DNA from: an uncultured Solobacterium sp.
GTDB taxonomy: Bacteria; Bacillota_I; Bacilli_A; Erysipelotrichales; Erysipelotrichaceae
Assembly: GCA_900543035.1 (NCBI GenBank)
Contig: UQPV01000062.1
Coordinates: 1-11,169, forward strand
Direction of reading: 5' to 3'
DNA length: 11,169 nt
Shown in pieces: positions 1 to 7,076 of this stretch. The position numbers and the translations under genes were made by a program. How positions within the stretch are numbered: position 1 is the first letter of the stretch; each line of letters begins with the position of its first letter. The notes beneath the pieces are model-generated. The model saw only the letters and a program-made list of their open reading frames with translations. It was not told the origin of the DNA and searched no databases.

Positions 1-735
1 ACGAAGGCTGAACTGGAAGCACTGATCGAAGCCGCAAACGGCTACCTCGATGGTGACTACACGGCAGAAAGCCTCGACGCACTGCAGACAGCGATCGAAG
101 CTGCACAGACCGTAGCGATCAATGACGATGCCACGACGGCAGAAGTCACAGAAGCCATCACGAGCCTGAGCAGCGCGATCGCCGGACTGGAAAGCATCAG
201 ACTGGATAAGAGCGCGCTCGAACACGAGATCGATCTCGTGAATGAAATGCTCGCGAACCTTGATAACTATGTGCCGAGCAGCGTAGAAGGCTTAGCAGAC
301 AAGCTGGCTGACGCGCAGAACGTGCTGGAGAACGCAGCGACGCAGGCAGAGATCGATGAAGCGGTGAAGACGCTGAGAGAAGCACGCCTGAACGCGCGGA
401 CGAAGGCCGATGTGAGCGCACTGGAAGAGCTGGTCGCTTATGTGAACAGCCTTGATCTGCGCGCATACACGAGCGCAAGCGCACAGCCGGTCATCCAGGA
501 TCTGGCACGTGCAAATCGCATGCTGGCGAATGCGGAAGTAACGCAGGAAGAGGTCGACGACATGGTCGAGAAACTGCAGGCTTCTGTAGATGAGCTGGTT
601 GAGGTCAATAACAGCACAAGCGCTGAAGATACGACAAACACCGCTGCAGCGTTGCAGAGCGGCATGTATGCCGGACTGCTGGCAGTATCTGCCGGACTCG
701 TTCTCATGATGAGAAGACGCCGTACAGCGAAATAA
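1..735 (+). CDS. C-terminal part of a FIVAR-repeat surface protein (5' end outside window)
   Basis: The frame is open from base 1 to the stop at 733-735, giving 244 residues of a longer protein. Three helical repeats of about 65 residues fit the FIVAR type: roughly residues 1-65, 67-133 and 136-202. Each has acidic, Ala-rich helices and a recurring pattern of the kind 'ATTAEVTEAITSL' and 'ATQAEIDEAVKTL'. FIVAR repeats are common as stalk modules at the end of large secreted glycoside hydrolases and adhesins of gut Bacillota, so an enzyme or adhesin head upstream is likely but not visible. Residues 203-216 are a polar linker. Residues 219-237 form one hydrophobic segment followed by the basic tail MRRRRTAK, as in cell-wall anchors. 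No LPXTG or similar sortase motif precedes the segment; a DTTN stretch lies there instead. It may therefore be a simple membrane anchor. The catalytic or binding specificity cannot be judged. Confidence 0.8.
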   Translation, partial: TKAELEALIEAANGYLDGDYTAESLDALQTAIEAAQTVAINDDATTAEVTEAITSLSSAIAGLESIRLDKSALEHEIDLVNEMLANLDNYVPSSVEGLADKLADAQNVLENAATQAEIDEAVKTLREARLNARTKADVSALEELVAYVNSLDLRAYTSASAQPVIQDLARANRMLANAEVTQEEVDDMVEKLQASVDELVEVNNSTSAEDTTNTAAALQSGMYAGLLAVSAGLVLMMRRRRTAK

Positions 736-751
736 GCAGTGAATAGAAAAA

Positions 752-786
752 CACAGGCCGGCAATATCTGCCGGCCTGTGCTTTGT
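752..786 (+). terminator. Rho-independent terminator of the FIVAR protein gene
   Basis: A perfect 12-bp stem (752-763 with 769-780) encloses the loop ATATC. It starts 16 bases after the stop codon and has a GC-rich core (GGCCGGC/GCCGGCC). The tract after the stem is short (CTTTGT), which is weak for an intrinsic terminator. The IS-derived sequence begins here and may have replaced the rest of the T-tract. Confidence 0.75.
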
Positions 787-1475
787 CAAGAAAAGTGTGT
801 AAGTTCAATAATTTGTGGGTTTTTTACAAGTGTAAATCTGTTTTGTGATCATTCGCTTATTGATCTATTCTGTTTTTTTCATTTGTTCAGATATTTGTTG
901 AGCCGATCATGAAATTGCTCGTACTGTGACACGAAGATATAAAAGCTTGAGCAACGCTGTCTCATTGGGAAACGCTCCTGTTTTCGTTACCCTTTTAAGC
1001 TGCAATTTATCGCTTCGATCGCGTTGCTCACATACATCACCTGTCTTACTGCCTGGCCATGATCGCATAACTGCTCTATATGCGCGGAATTGCGCTTCCA
1101 TGCTTTGACCGCTCCTGAATGCTTCCAGCTCCTTGCAGAGCACTTCAAACGCCGCATTCAGGTTTACTGCTCCGTATACCTTTTTCAGGCTTTACGTACA
1201 TGGTTTGTATTCCTTTGCAGGAATGTATTTGATCGAATTTTGTATCAGGTGTAGGATCTCTTAAGAAAATATCGCTTTTGCCGCTGTCTCTGCTTCGCGG
1301 CCGAGGAGCTCATCCAATACCTGCATCCAATCATTCTTGCTCTCGCTTTCATTCAGCCATAAGCCCAAGATATCCTTCTCCCATCTAGGGCATATCCTAA
1401 TATGACATACACCGCATGTTCCTTGCTTCTCTTCCGATCAGATCATAAATGTAAAAAAGAAAGCTGTGTAAGTCT
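785..1475 (-). mobile_element. Decayed IS256-family insertion sequence remnant
   Basis: This stretch has no intact gene. Its minus strand carries the decayed remains of an IS256-family (Mutator-like) transposase. The left limit is taken from TGTCAAGAAAAGTGTGTAAG at 785-804, just downstream of the transposase stop; IS256-family ends are often of this T/G-rich type. The right limit is only approximate: the transposase N-terminal part is missing, and no inverted copy of the left end is found near 1475. Base composition is visibly more AT-rich than in the neighbouring genes. The boundaries are inference; the identity of the transposase fragments is well supported. Confidence 0.65.
879..1445 (-). 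pseudogene. Degenerate IS256-family transposase (frameshifted, 5'-truncated)
   Basis: Read on the minus strand, conserved blocks of IS256-family transposases appear in order but in different frames: HAVYVILGYALDGR, then KDILGLWLNESESKNDWMQ, then LHLIQNSIKYIPAKEY, then YVSNAIEAINCSL, then KRVTKTGAFPNETALLKLLY, and a C-terminal piece ending at the stop complementary to 879-881. The family signature 'TNAIE..N..L+KVTK..G.FP...ALLKLLYL' is plain. The region before HAVYVIL, which carries the first catalytic Asp, is absent. The stretch between the second and third blocks is shortened, so the second Asp (in the usual ADGL-type motif) is also gone. There are several frameshifts and internal stops (for example after KAIFS and after KEYKPCT). 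It cannot encode an active enzyme. Confidence 0.8.
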
Positions 1476-1481
1476 GTGTAT

Positions 1482-2006
1482 TTATCGATCGATCTCATCC
1501 AGGATGGGCTTTAGATATGCCTGATCGCTCCAGTCACATTTCCCTTCACCTGCTTCCATCAAGGCACGTTCCCATGGTTCGTAGGACGAGGGGTCTTTTT
1601 TTGCAGTGGCTTTTTTCAGCATCTTGCACAGATTCCTGTCGATGAAGGACATGGCTGGCATGTCCCACCCGCCACGGCAGTAAAACAGCGGCAAGTCCTT
1701 CAGCGGACCATCCATATTGTGTTCCTTTATTGCAGCCAATGCTTGTTCATCATAAGGAGAAGCACCGACGCAGAAGATGACGACCTTTTGCGGAGAAAGG
1801 TGAGCCAGCTGTTTTTTCAGCGCGTTCAATCCCGCAATGCCAGACGCGTAAATGCCGCCGCCGAATACGATCACTTCGTAGCGGCTGAGATCTGTGCCCT
1901 TTGCCTGCTTCATCTCCAGCAGATCAAAGTTTGTCGCGGCAAAGAGCCACTGGGCATATTTGCGTGTCGCTCCGTATTTTGATTGATATAAGATCACACC
2001 GTTCAT
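1482..2006 (-). CDS. Flavodoxin-domain protein
   Basis: This 174-residue protein fits the flavodoxin fold, in the subgroup annotated as flavodoxin-domain or HemG-like proteins in Bacillota. The N-terminal strand and loop VILYQSKYGATRKYA (residues 4-18) match the FMN phosphate-binding loop (S9 to T14). A second strand and glycine-rich loop, EVIVFGGGIYASGI, and a third, VVIFCVGASPYD, follow as in the family. The C-terminal third is rich in charged residues. FMN binding and an electron-transfer role are inferred from the fold; the partner is unknown. The start at 2006 has a plausible ribosome binding site (GCGAGGT, 4 bases before the ATG). A TATAAT hexamer lies upstream on the minus strand (2063-2058), without a convincing -35. 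The gene stands alone, between an IS remnant and a divergent operon. No terminator hairpin is visible after its stop. Confidence 0.75.
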   Translation of the reverse strand: MNGVILYQSKYGATRKYAQWLFAATNFDLLEMKQAKGTDLSRYEVIVFGGGIYASGIAGLNALKKQLAHLSPQKVVIFCVGASPYDEQALAAIKEHNMDGPLKDLPLFYCRGGWDMPAMSFIDRNLCKMLKKATAKKDPSSYEPWERALMEAGEGKCDWSDQAYLKPILDEIDR

Positions 2007-2139
2007 CTATACCTCGCTTTCTGCCTGATCATCTTGATCGGGCCACTGATCAGTTTCATTATACCGCCTTTGTGTGGGAAGATCCCATGAAATGATCCGT
2101 TTTTGACGATTGAGTGAAGAAAAGTGGGAGAGCATGGAC

Positions 2140-2187
2140 AAAATAAGGGGCATCGGCCCATGGTGTGGGCATCTGTGCCATTATTTT
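2140..2187. other. Long imperfect inverted repeat upstream of the protease operon
   Basis: The outer arms AAAATAA (2140-2146) and TTATTTT (2181-2187) pair over 7 bp. They continue with GG/CC and a short GCA/TGT segment to an inner stem GCCCA (2156-2160) / TGGGC (2166-2170) with a 5-base loop. The right outer arm overlaps the likely -35 region of the downstream operon. It lies between divergently transcribed genes, so a terminator role is not expected; an operator or 5' structure is possible. Function is unknown. Confidence 0.5.
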
Positions 2188-2216
2188 GCAAAAATGCGCG
2201 TAAAATATGATATGAT
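2186..2216 (+). promoter_or_regulatory. Putative promoter of the ctp-uvrB-ung-folC operon
   Basis: TTGCAA (2186-2191) and TATGAT (2211-2216) resemble sigma-A -35 and -10 boxes, with a spacer of 19 bases, longer than ideal. A second TATGAT at 2206-2211 overlaps it. The start codon is 28 bases downstream of the -10, leaving a short 5' leader with the ribosome binding site GAGGTG at 2233-2238. Confidence 0.45.
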
Positions 2217-2243
2217 GTCTAAAGAAAAAATTGAGGTGATCTC

Positions 2244-3749
2244 ATGGGAGAAAAAAGAACGGTAATTTATAAACTGGAACGGCATAAATGGCCGGATGAA
2301 ATCGAGGCAGAAAAGAAAGCGCGGCGGCGTAAGTTCGCCGTCGTGTGCAGCTGCCTGCTGTTTTTTGCGGCCGGCTTTTTTGTCGCAAAAGGGACGCAGG
2401 GAACAGTGGTCAGCGGCGAGGCCTCTGCCGAGATGCAGAAGCTGGAGTCGGTCTATACGATCCTGAATGAAGACTGGTATTTCGGAAAGGATATTCAGGA
2501 TCTGTCCACGACATTGTTGGAAAAAGCCATTTCAGCGATGGCCTACAGCGAGAGTGACCCACATACGTATTACATGAGTCAGGAGGATGCGCAGAACTTT
2601 TCCTCCTCGCTGGAAGGCACATTTGTCGGCATCGGCATTCAGTTTTATCAGAACGCTCAGGGGCAGTATGTCGTTTCGGCCGTGTTTGAGAATTCTCCGG
2701 CGCAGAAGGCCGGGCTGCAGCGCGGCGATCTGATCATTTCCGTGATGGGAGAAGACTGCAGCACGCTGTCCAGCGGCGAGATCCAGGAACTGCTCGCCCT
2801 CTCGGAGGATGAGACGGCGCAGATCGTCATCGAGCGCGATGGCGCACAGCAGACGGTCTCTGTGAAGCCGGCAGTCGTCGACAATACGGTGGCCGCTTAT
2901 GTGGAAGACGGCTATGGTTATGTGGTGCTTTCTTCATTTGCGGAGAACAGCGGAACAGATATGCAGAGCGCGCTGAAGCGCATCCGCGATGCGGGCGAGT
3001 CGAAGATCATCCTGGACCTGCGGGACAATGGGGGAGGATATCTCAGCTCTGCCTTGGATATCGCCGCCTGCTTCCTGCCGCAGGACACCATCGTGTTCCA
3101 GTCAGAGGATCGCAGCGGGGAACGCACCGAATATAAGGTTACGGAAGGATACACGCCAATCAGCTTCGATCAGATCGTCATCCTGATGAATGAGAACACC
3201 GCCTCAGCGTCAGAAGTGCTCATCAGCGCCTTGGATGAAAATCTGGGCGATCAGGTGATCATGGTCGGCAATACGACCTATGGCAAAGGGACGATGCAGA
3301 CGAGCGTGCCGTTCAGCGACGGCACATCGCTGAAGTATACGACCGCACAGTGGTTCTCCAGTCAGGGCAAGCAGATCAACGGCGTGGGCATCACGCCGGA
3401 TGTGGAGGTCTCGCTGGATGAAGCCAGAAGCATCGGCATGCCCAATTACACGGAAGAGATCTCTGTCGAAGCGGACAGCGTGGCGGTGATCGCCAAACCG
3501 GTGCAGATCTATCTGCGCTTTCTGGGCTATGACGCAGACCGAAGCGACGAGTATTTCTCTCAGGCTTCCTCCAGAGCGCTGGCGCAATTCCAGCGCGATC
3601 AGGGGCTGGAAGCTGACGGCGTCATCGATAATGAGACGGCAGAGGCGCTGGTGAACGCAGCCGGCGTCTATTGGAACGAACACGAGGAGGAACTGGATAC
3701 GCAGAAACGAAAGGCAGTTGAGATCATCCATGGAAGAGAAGCTGTTTGA
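2244..3749 (+). CDS. S41-family C-terminal processing protease (CtpA/CtpB type) with PDZ and peptidoglycan-binding domains
   Basis: This 501-residue protein is a membrane-anchored serine protease facing outside the cell. Residues 1-30 are charged and cytoplasmic. Residues 31-48 form one hydrophobic anchor. Residues about 117-205 form a PDZ domain ([10 protein letters not shown], then [15 protein letters not shown]). The S41 catalytic core follows ([11 protein letters not shown] at 257-267). The nucleophile is Ser321 in TASASE and the general base is Lys348 in TYGKGTMQ, with Gln352 four residues on, matching the Ser-Lys-Gln arrangement known from B. subtilis CtpB. Residues about 415-475 look like a PG_binding_1 domain ([19 protein letters not shown]). 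The start is supported by GAGGTG 5 bases upstream. In the family these enzymes trim or degrade envelope and signalling proteins; the substrate here is unknown. It heads an operon and its 3' end overlaps the uvrB start by 20 bases. CtpA and CtpB cannot be told apart, so no symbol is given. Confidence 0.92.
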   Translation: MGEKRTVIYKLERHKWPDEIEAEKKARRRKFAVVCSCLLFFAAGFFVAKGTQGTVVSGEASAEMQKLESVYTILNEDWYFGKDIQDLSTTLLEKAISAMAYSESDPHTYYMSQEDAQNFSSSLEGTFVGIGIQFYQNAQGQYVVSAVFENSPAQKAGLQRGDLIISVMGEDCSTLSSGEIQELLALSEDETAQIVIERDGAQQTVSVKPAVVDNTVAAYVEDGYGYVVLSSFAENSGTDMQSALKRIRDAGESKIILDLRDNGGGYLSSALDIAACFLPQDTIVFQSEDRSGERTEYKVTEGYTPISFDQIVILMNENTASASEVLISALDENLGDQVIMVGNTTYGKGTMQTSVPFSDGTSLKYTTAQWFSSQGKQINGVGITPDVEVSLDEARSIGMPNYTEEISVEADSVAVIAKPVQIYLRFLGYDADRSDEYFSQASSRALAQFQRDQGLEADGVIDNETAEALVNAAGVYWNEHEEELDTQKRKAVEIIHGREAV

Positions 3750-5706
3750 CCTTGTTTCAACCTATACGCCGCAGGGCGATCAGCCCCAGGCCATCGACAA
3801 GCTGGTGGAGGGCATCCGCAGCGGGAAGAAGGAGCAGGTGCTGCTCGGCGCGACCGGCACGGGAAAGACCTTCACGATCTCCAATGTCATCGCGCGGGTG
3901 AACAAACCGACGCTGGTCTTTGCGCACAACAAGACGCTGGCAGGCCAGCTCTATTCTGAATTCAAGGAGTTTTTCCCGCATAACCGTGTGGAATATTTCG
4001 TCTCCAATTTCGATTATTATCAGCCGGAAGCATATCTGCCGAAGACCGATACCTATATCGACAAGAACGCGACGACCAACATCGAGCTGGATATGCTGCG
4101 GATGGCGGCGGTCAACTCCATCCTGGAGCGCAGGGACACGATCATCATCGCTTCGGTCGCCTGCATCTACGGTGCGAGCAATCCGGACCAGTACCGTGAT
4201 ATGTTCTTCTCGATCCGGGTGGGGGATATCATCGACCGTAAGGATCTGATGCGCCGGCTGGTCGCTCAGCAGTATTCGCGCAACGACATGGAGCTGAGCC
4301 GAGGGACCTTCCGTGCGCGCGGGGATGTGATCGAGATCGCGCTGGGCCATACCGACGCCTATATCCTGCGCATCGAGATGTTCGACGATGAGATCGAGCG
4401 CATCTGCGAGGTCGATCCGTTGACCGGCAAGGTGCTCAATGCCTATACGGTCTATGTCGTCTATCCGGCGAGCGGGTACGCGACGAGCCAGGACATCATC
4501 AACCGGGCTGCCGATACGATCGAGGAAGAGCTCGAGGATCGTCTGGACTATTTTGAACAAGAAGGAAAGCTGCTGGAAAAGGAACGGCTGGAACAGCGCA
4601 CCCGCTATGATGTGGAAGCATTGCGCGAATTCGGCGTCTGCCCGGGCATCGAGAATTACTCCCGGCATATCGACGGCCGTCAGCCCGGCGAGCGTCCCTA
4701 TACGTTATTTGACTATTTTCCGGATGATTTCCTCCTCGTCGTCGATGAGAGCCATGTCTCGCTGCCGCAGATCCGCGGCATGTATAACGGCGACCGCGCC
4801 CGCAAGGAAACGCTGGTCAATTACGGCTTCCGTTTGCCCAGTGCGCTGGATAACCGCCCGCTGCGCTTTGGGGAATTCGAGCAGATGGTCAATCAGGCCA
4901 TCTACGTCTCAGCGACGCCGGGAGACTATGAGCTGGACAAGGTGCATGGGGAAGTCATCGAACAGATCATCCGTCCGACCGGACTGCTGGATCCCGAGGT
5001 GGAAGTTCGCCCGACCACCGGACAGATCGACGATCTGGTCGACGAGATCAAGGCGCGCATCGAGCGTGATGAACGCACGCTGATCACGACGCTGACGGTG
5101 CGGATGGCGGAGGATCTGAGCGCTTATCTGAAGAATATGGAATTCAAGGTGGCCTGGCTCCATCATGAAGTCACCACCATCGAGCGCACGGAGATCATCC
5201 AGGATCTGCGCAAAGGCAAATACGATGTGCTCGTCGGCATCAACCTGCTTCGAGAAGGGCTGGACATCCCCGAAGTGTCGCTGATCGCGATCCTCGACGC
5301 GGATAAAGAGGGCTTCCTGCGCAGTGAGCGCTCATTGATCCAGATCATCGGCCGTGCCGCGCGAAACGCGCAGGGCAAGGTCATCATGTATGCGGATCAG
5401 ATCACTCAGTCGATGCGCAAGGCGCTGGATGAGACGGCTCGCCGCCGGGAGATCCAGATCGCATACAACGACGCACACGGCATCACGCCGAAGACCATCA
5501 TCAAGCCGATCCATGATGTCGTCCGCAGCAAGGAGACTAAGGAGATGACGGCGGCCTACATGAAGAAGAAAAACAAGATGGGCAAGAAGGACAAGACGAA
5601 GATGCTGGAGAATATCGAGAAGGAGATGAAGGAAGCTGCGCGTGTGCTGGATTTCGAGCGTGCTGCTCAGCTGCGTGATATCCTGATCGAGCTGAGAAAT
5701 TCCTGA
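3730..5706 (+). CDS. uvrB: UvrABC excinuclease subunit B
   Basis: This 658-residue protein has all landmarks of UvrB, the damage-verifying helicase-like subunit of nucleotide excision repair that works with UvrA and UvrC. The N-terminus has [12 protein letters not shown] and the Walker A motif GATGTGKT (residues 40-47). The beta-hairpin region that clamps DNA starts with YYQPEAYLP at about 96. The DESH box is at 339-342, ATPG at 395-398, and helicase motif VI (QIIGRAARN) at 538-546. The C-terminal UVR domain (about 628-655, [14 protein letters not shown]) is the UvrC-binding coiled coil. Length is normal for the family. An in-frame TTG lies 12 bases upstream, but ATG 3730 fits the family N-terminus ([10 protein letters not shown]) and has a weak GAG core 6-8 bases before it. 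The start overlaps the protease gene by 20 bases, which suggests translational coupling. uvrA and uvrC are not in the window. Confidence 0.98.
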   Translation: MEEKLFDLVSTYTPQGDQPQAIDKLVEGIRSGKKEQVLLGATGTGKTFTISNVIARVNKPTLVFAHNKTLAGQLYSEFKEFFPHNRVEYFVSNFDYYQPEAYLPKTDTYIDKNATTNIELDMLRMAAVNSILERRDTIIIASVACIYGASNPDQYRDMFFSIRVGDIIDRKDLMRRLVAQQYSRNDMELSRGTFRARGDVIEIALGHTDAYILRIEMFDDEIERICEVDPLTGKVLNAYTVYVVYPASGYATSQDIINRAADTIEEELEDRLDYFEQEGKLLEKERLEQRTRYDVEALREFGVCPGIENYSRHIDGRQPGERPYTLFDYFPDDFLLVVDESHVSLPQIRGMYNGDRARKETLVNYGFRLPSALDNRPLRFGEFEQMVNQAIYVSATPGDYELDKVHGEVIEQIIRPTGLLDPEVEVRPTTGQIDDLVDEIKARIERDERTLITTLTVRMAEDLSAYLKNMEFKVAWLHHEVTTIERTEIIQDLRKGKYDVLVGINLLREGLDIPEVSLIAILDADKEGFLRSERSLIQIIGRAARNAQGKVIMYADQITQSMRKALDETARRREIQIAYNDAHGITPKTIIKPIHDVVRSKETKEMTAAYMKKKNKMGKKDKTKMLENIEKEMKEAARVLDFERAAQLRDILIELRNS

Positions 5707-5719
5707 GGAGGGGGTAATC

Positions 5720-6379
5720 ATGAACGGGTTATGGAATCAGATCCTGGTGAGCCGGGATGCATTTCTGTTGGAAAGTCTGGCGCCGTATGTGGATGATGAG
5801 ATCCTGGAACGGCTGCAGAGCGTCTCGCCGGCACAGGCCGGCGTCGATCCTCGGGTGATCGCCCGGATCAGCGATCGGATCATCGCTGAGCATGCGGACA
5901 GGGCAGCGGCCGTCGCCCTGCCCTCTGCGCTGGCATCCGGCGTGATGCGCGCGTTTACGCTGCCGCTGGAATATGCGTCTTATCTGTATGAGTCCGCCCT
6001 GCTCGTGCAGAAGCTGCTTTATCTGTACACCGGCATCAAGGAAGAGCATATGCTGGCGCATCATCAGCTGCCGGGATACCTGTGCATCTTCTTCGGGACC
6101 GCGTTTACGGCCAAGGGCGTCAGCGCGGTGTCCGGCACGCTCATGCGTATGGCGCTGCGCCATGCCCTGAAAATGCGAATGTCCTCGCTCGTTCCGCTGG
6201 CTGGCGGAGCGGTGAATGCCGCTGTGACCCGGCTGTCGATGAAGCAGCTGGCAGAGGAGCTGATCGCTCAGCTGAAGGAGCGGCGGATCGAGCATCAGGA
6301 GTATCTGACCATCGGCTGCGCGCCGGGCAAAGTGGAGACGCCGCTGTTTCATCTGAACGCAGAAGATGTCGCTCGCTGA
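5720..6379 (+). CDS. EcsC-family-like protein of unknown function
   Basis: The product has 219 residues and is not a protein I recognise with certainty. An Ala/Gly-rich central region (LPSALASGVMRAFTLPLEYA, residues 68-87, then VQKLLYLYTGI at 96-106) and the later SSLVPLAGGAVNAAVTR (155-171) resemble EcsC-family proteins. In those, 'A..P.G........D....Y...L...QKLAYLYG' is followed by a 'PV.GG..G...N...T' hairpin-like helix pair. It has moderately hydrophobic helices but no clear signal peptide or classical transmembrane span, so a membrane-associated cytoplasmic protein is likely. EcsC proteins have no settled biochemical role. The start is strongly supported by AGGAGGGGG ending 5 bases before the ATG. 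It lies 13 bases after uvrB and 40 bases before ung, inside a repair/folate operon, so co-expression is expected; involvement in repair is only guilt by association. Confidence 0.7.
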   Translation: MNGLWNQILVSRDAFLLESLAPYVDDEILERLQSVSPAQAGVDPRVIARISDRIIAEHADRAAAVALPSALASGVMRAFTLPLEYASYLYESALLVQKLLYLYTGIKEEHMLAHHQLPGYLCIFFGTAFTAKGVSAVSGTLMRMALRHALKMRMSSLVPLAGGAVNAAVTRLSMKQLAEELIAQLKERRIEHQEYLTIGCAPGKVETPLFHLNAEDVAR

Positions 6380-6419
6380 GCGATTTCCGGGGAAATACGC
6401 GAAGAAAGGGGAAAAGAAG

Positions 6420-7076
6420 ATGAACTGGGAAGAGTTTTTCGAACAGGAACAGCAGCAGGCATATTTTCACGACCTGATGGCTTTCGTGGAAGGGGAATAT
6501 GCGGAAAAGACAGTCTATCCGCCCAGGGAACAGCTGTTCTCCTGCTTTCGCGAATGTCCGTTCGCCAGCGTCCGCGCAGTGATCCTGGGACAGGATCCAT
6601 ATATCCATGCGCATCAGGCGCACGGGCTTTGTTTTTCTGTGAATCGCGGCGAGAAGATCCCGCCCAGCCTGAAGAACATCTATAAGGAGCTGCATGACGA
6701 TCTCGGCCTGCCTGTCCCTGCGCACGGTTCGCTGCTCGACTGGGCCCATCAGGGCGTGCTGATGATGAACGCCGTGATGAGCGTGGAAGCCGGCAAGAGC
6801 GGCAGCCACCGCAAAAAGGGATGGGAGACCTTTACGGATCATGCCATCCGCTTTGTCAGCGATCATGCCCGGCCCAGCGTGTTCCTGCTGTGGGGAAACT
6901 GGGCAAAGGAAAAGGCGGCCTTGGTCGACGATCGCCGGCACAGGATCATCATGAGCGCACATCCTTCGCCGCTTTCCGCCTATCATGGCTTTTTCGGTTC
7001 TCGGCCCTTTTCCCGGACGAACGCCTTCCTGCGGGAGCTGGGACGTGAGGAGATCGACTGGAGGGTGAGAGAATGA
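6420..7076 (+). CDS. ung: Uracil-DNA glycosylase (family 1)
   Basis: The 218-residue product removes uracil from DNA, starting base excision repair. The water-activating motif is GQDPY (residues 57-61, catalytic Asp59), followed by QAHGLCFSV (66-74). GVLMMNAVMSV (112-122) supplies the uracil-binding Asn117. FLLWGNWAKEKA (155-166) is family-typical, and HPSPLSAYHGFFG (181-193) holds the catalytic His181 and the DNA-intercalating loop. The length is typical. The residue after GQDPY is Ile62 where the family has His (human His148), and the next residues, HAH, replace GPG/GPN. The start ATG 6420 is chosen because AAAGGGG sits about 8 bases upstream and the N-terminus MNWEEFF fits the family; an in-frame ATG at 6366 lies inside the previous gene and lacks a good ribosome binding site. 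The stop overlaps the folC start by 4 bases (ATGA), so the two are translationally coupled. Confidence 0.95.
   Translation: MNWEEFFEQEQQQAYFHDLMAFVEGEYAEKTVYPPREQLFSCFRECPFASVRAVILGQDPYIHAHQAHGLCFSVNRGEKIPPSLKNIYKELHDDLGLPVPAHGSLLDWAHQGVLMMNAVMSVEAGKSGSHRKKGWETFTDHAIRFVSDHARPSVFLLWGNWAKEKAALVDDRRHRIIMSAHPSPLSAYHGFFGSRPFSRTNAFLRELGREEIDWRVRE

Noticed and set aside
1..735. FIVAR repeats considered as a DNA tandem repeat.
   Set aside because: The repeats are similar in protein pattern only and diverged in DNA. No tandem nucleotide repeat is visible.
2003..2191. Small minus-strand open frame (62 codons, or 18 codons from an internal ATG) ending at the flavodoxin start.
   Set aside because: It has no recognisable protein features, its internal ATG overlaps a TATAAT hexamer, and it includes the palindrome region. 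A leader peptide is possible but unsupported.
3757..4668. Long minus-strand open frame of 303 codons opposite uvrB.
   Set aside because: It is the antisense of a clearly conserved uvrB. Its Arg/Asp/Leu/Ile-rich composition is typical of a shadow frame and it has no ribosome binding site or domain pattern.
6141..6986. Long minus-strand open frame of 281 codons opposite the EcsC-like gene and ung.
   Set aside because: It is a shadow of two well-supported plus-strand genes, with no family resemblance.
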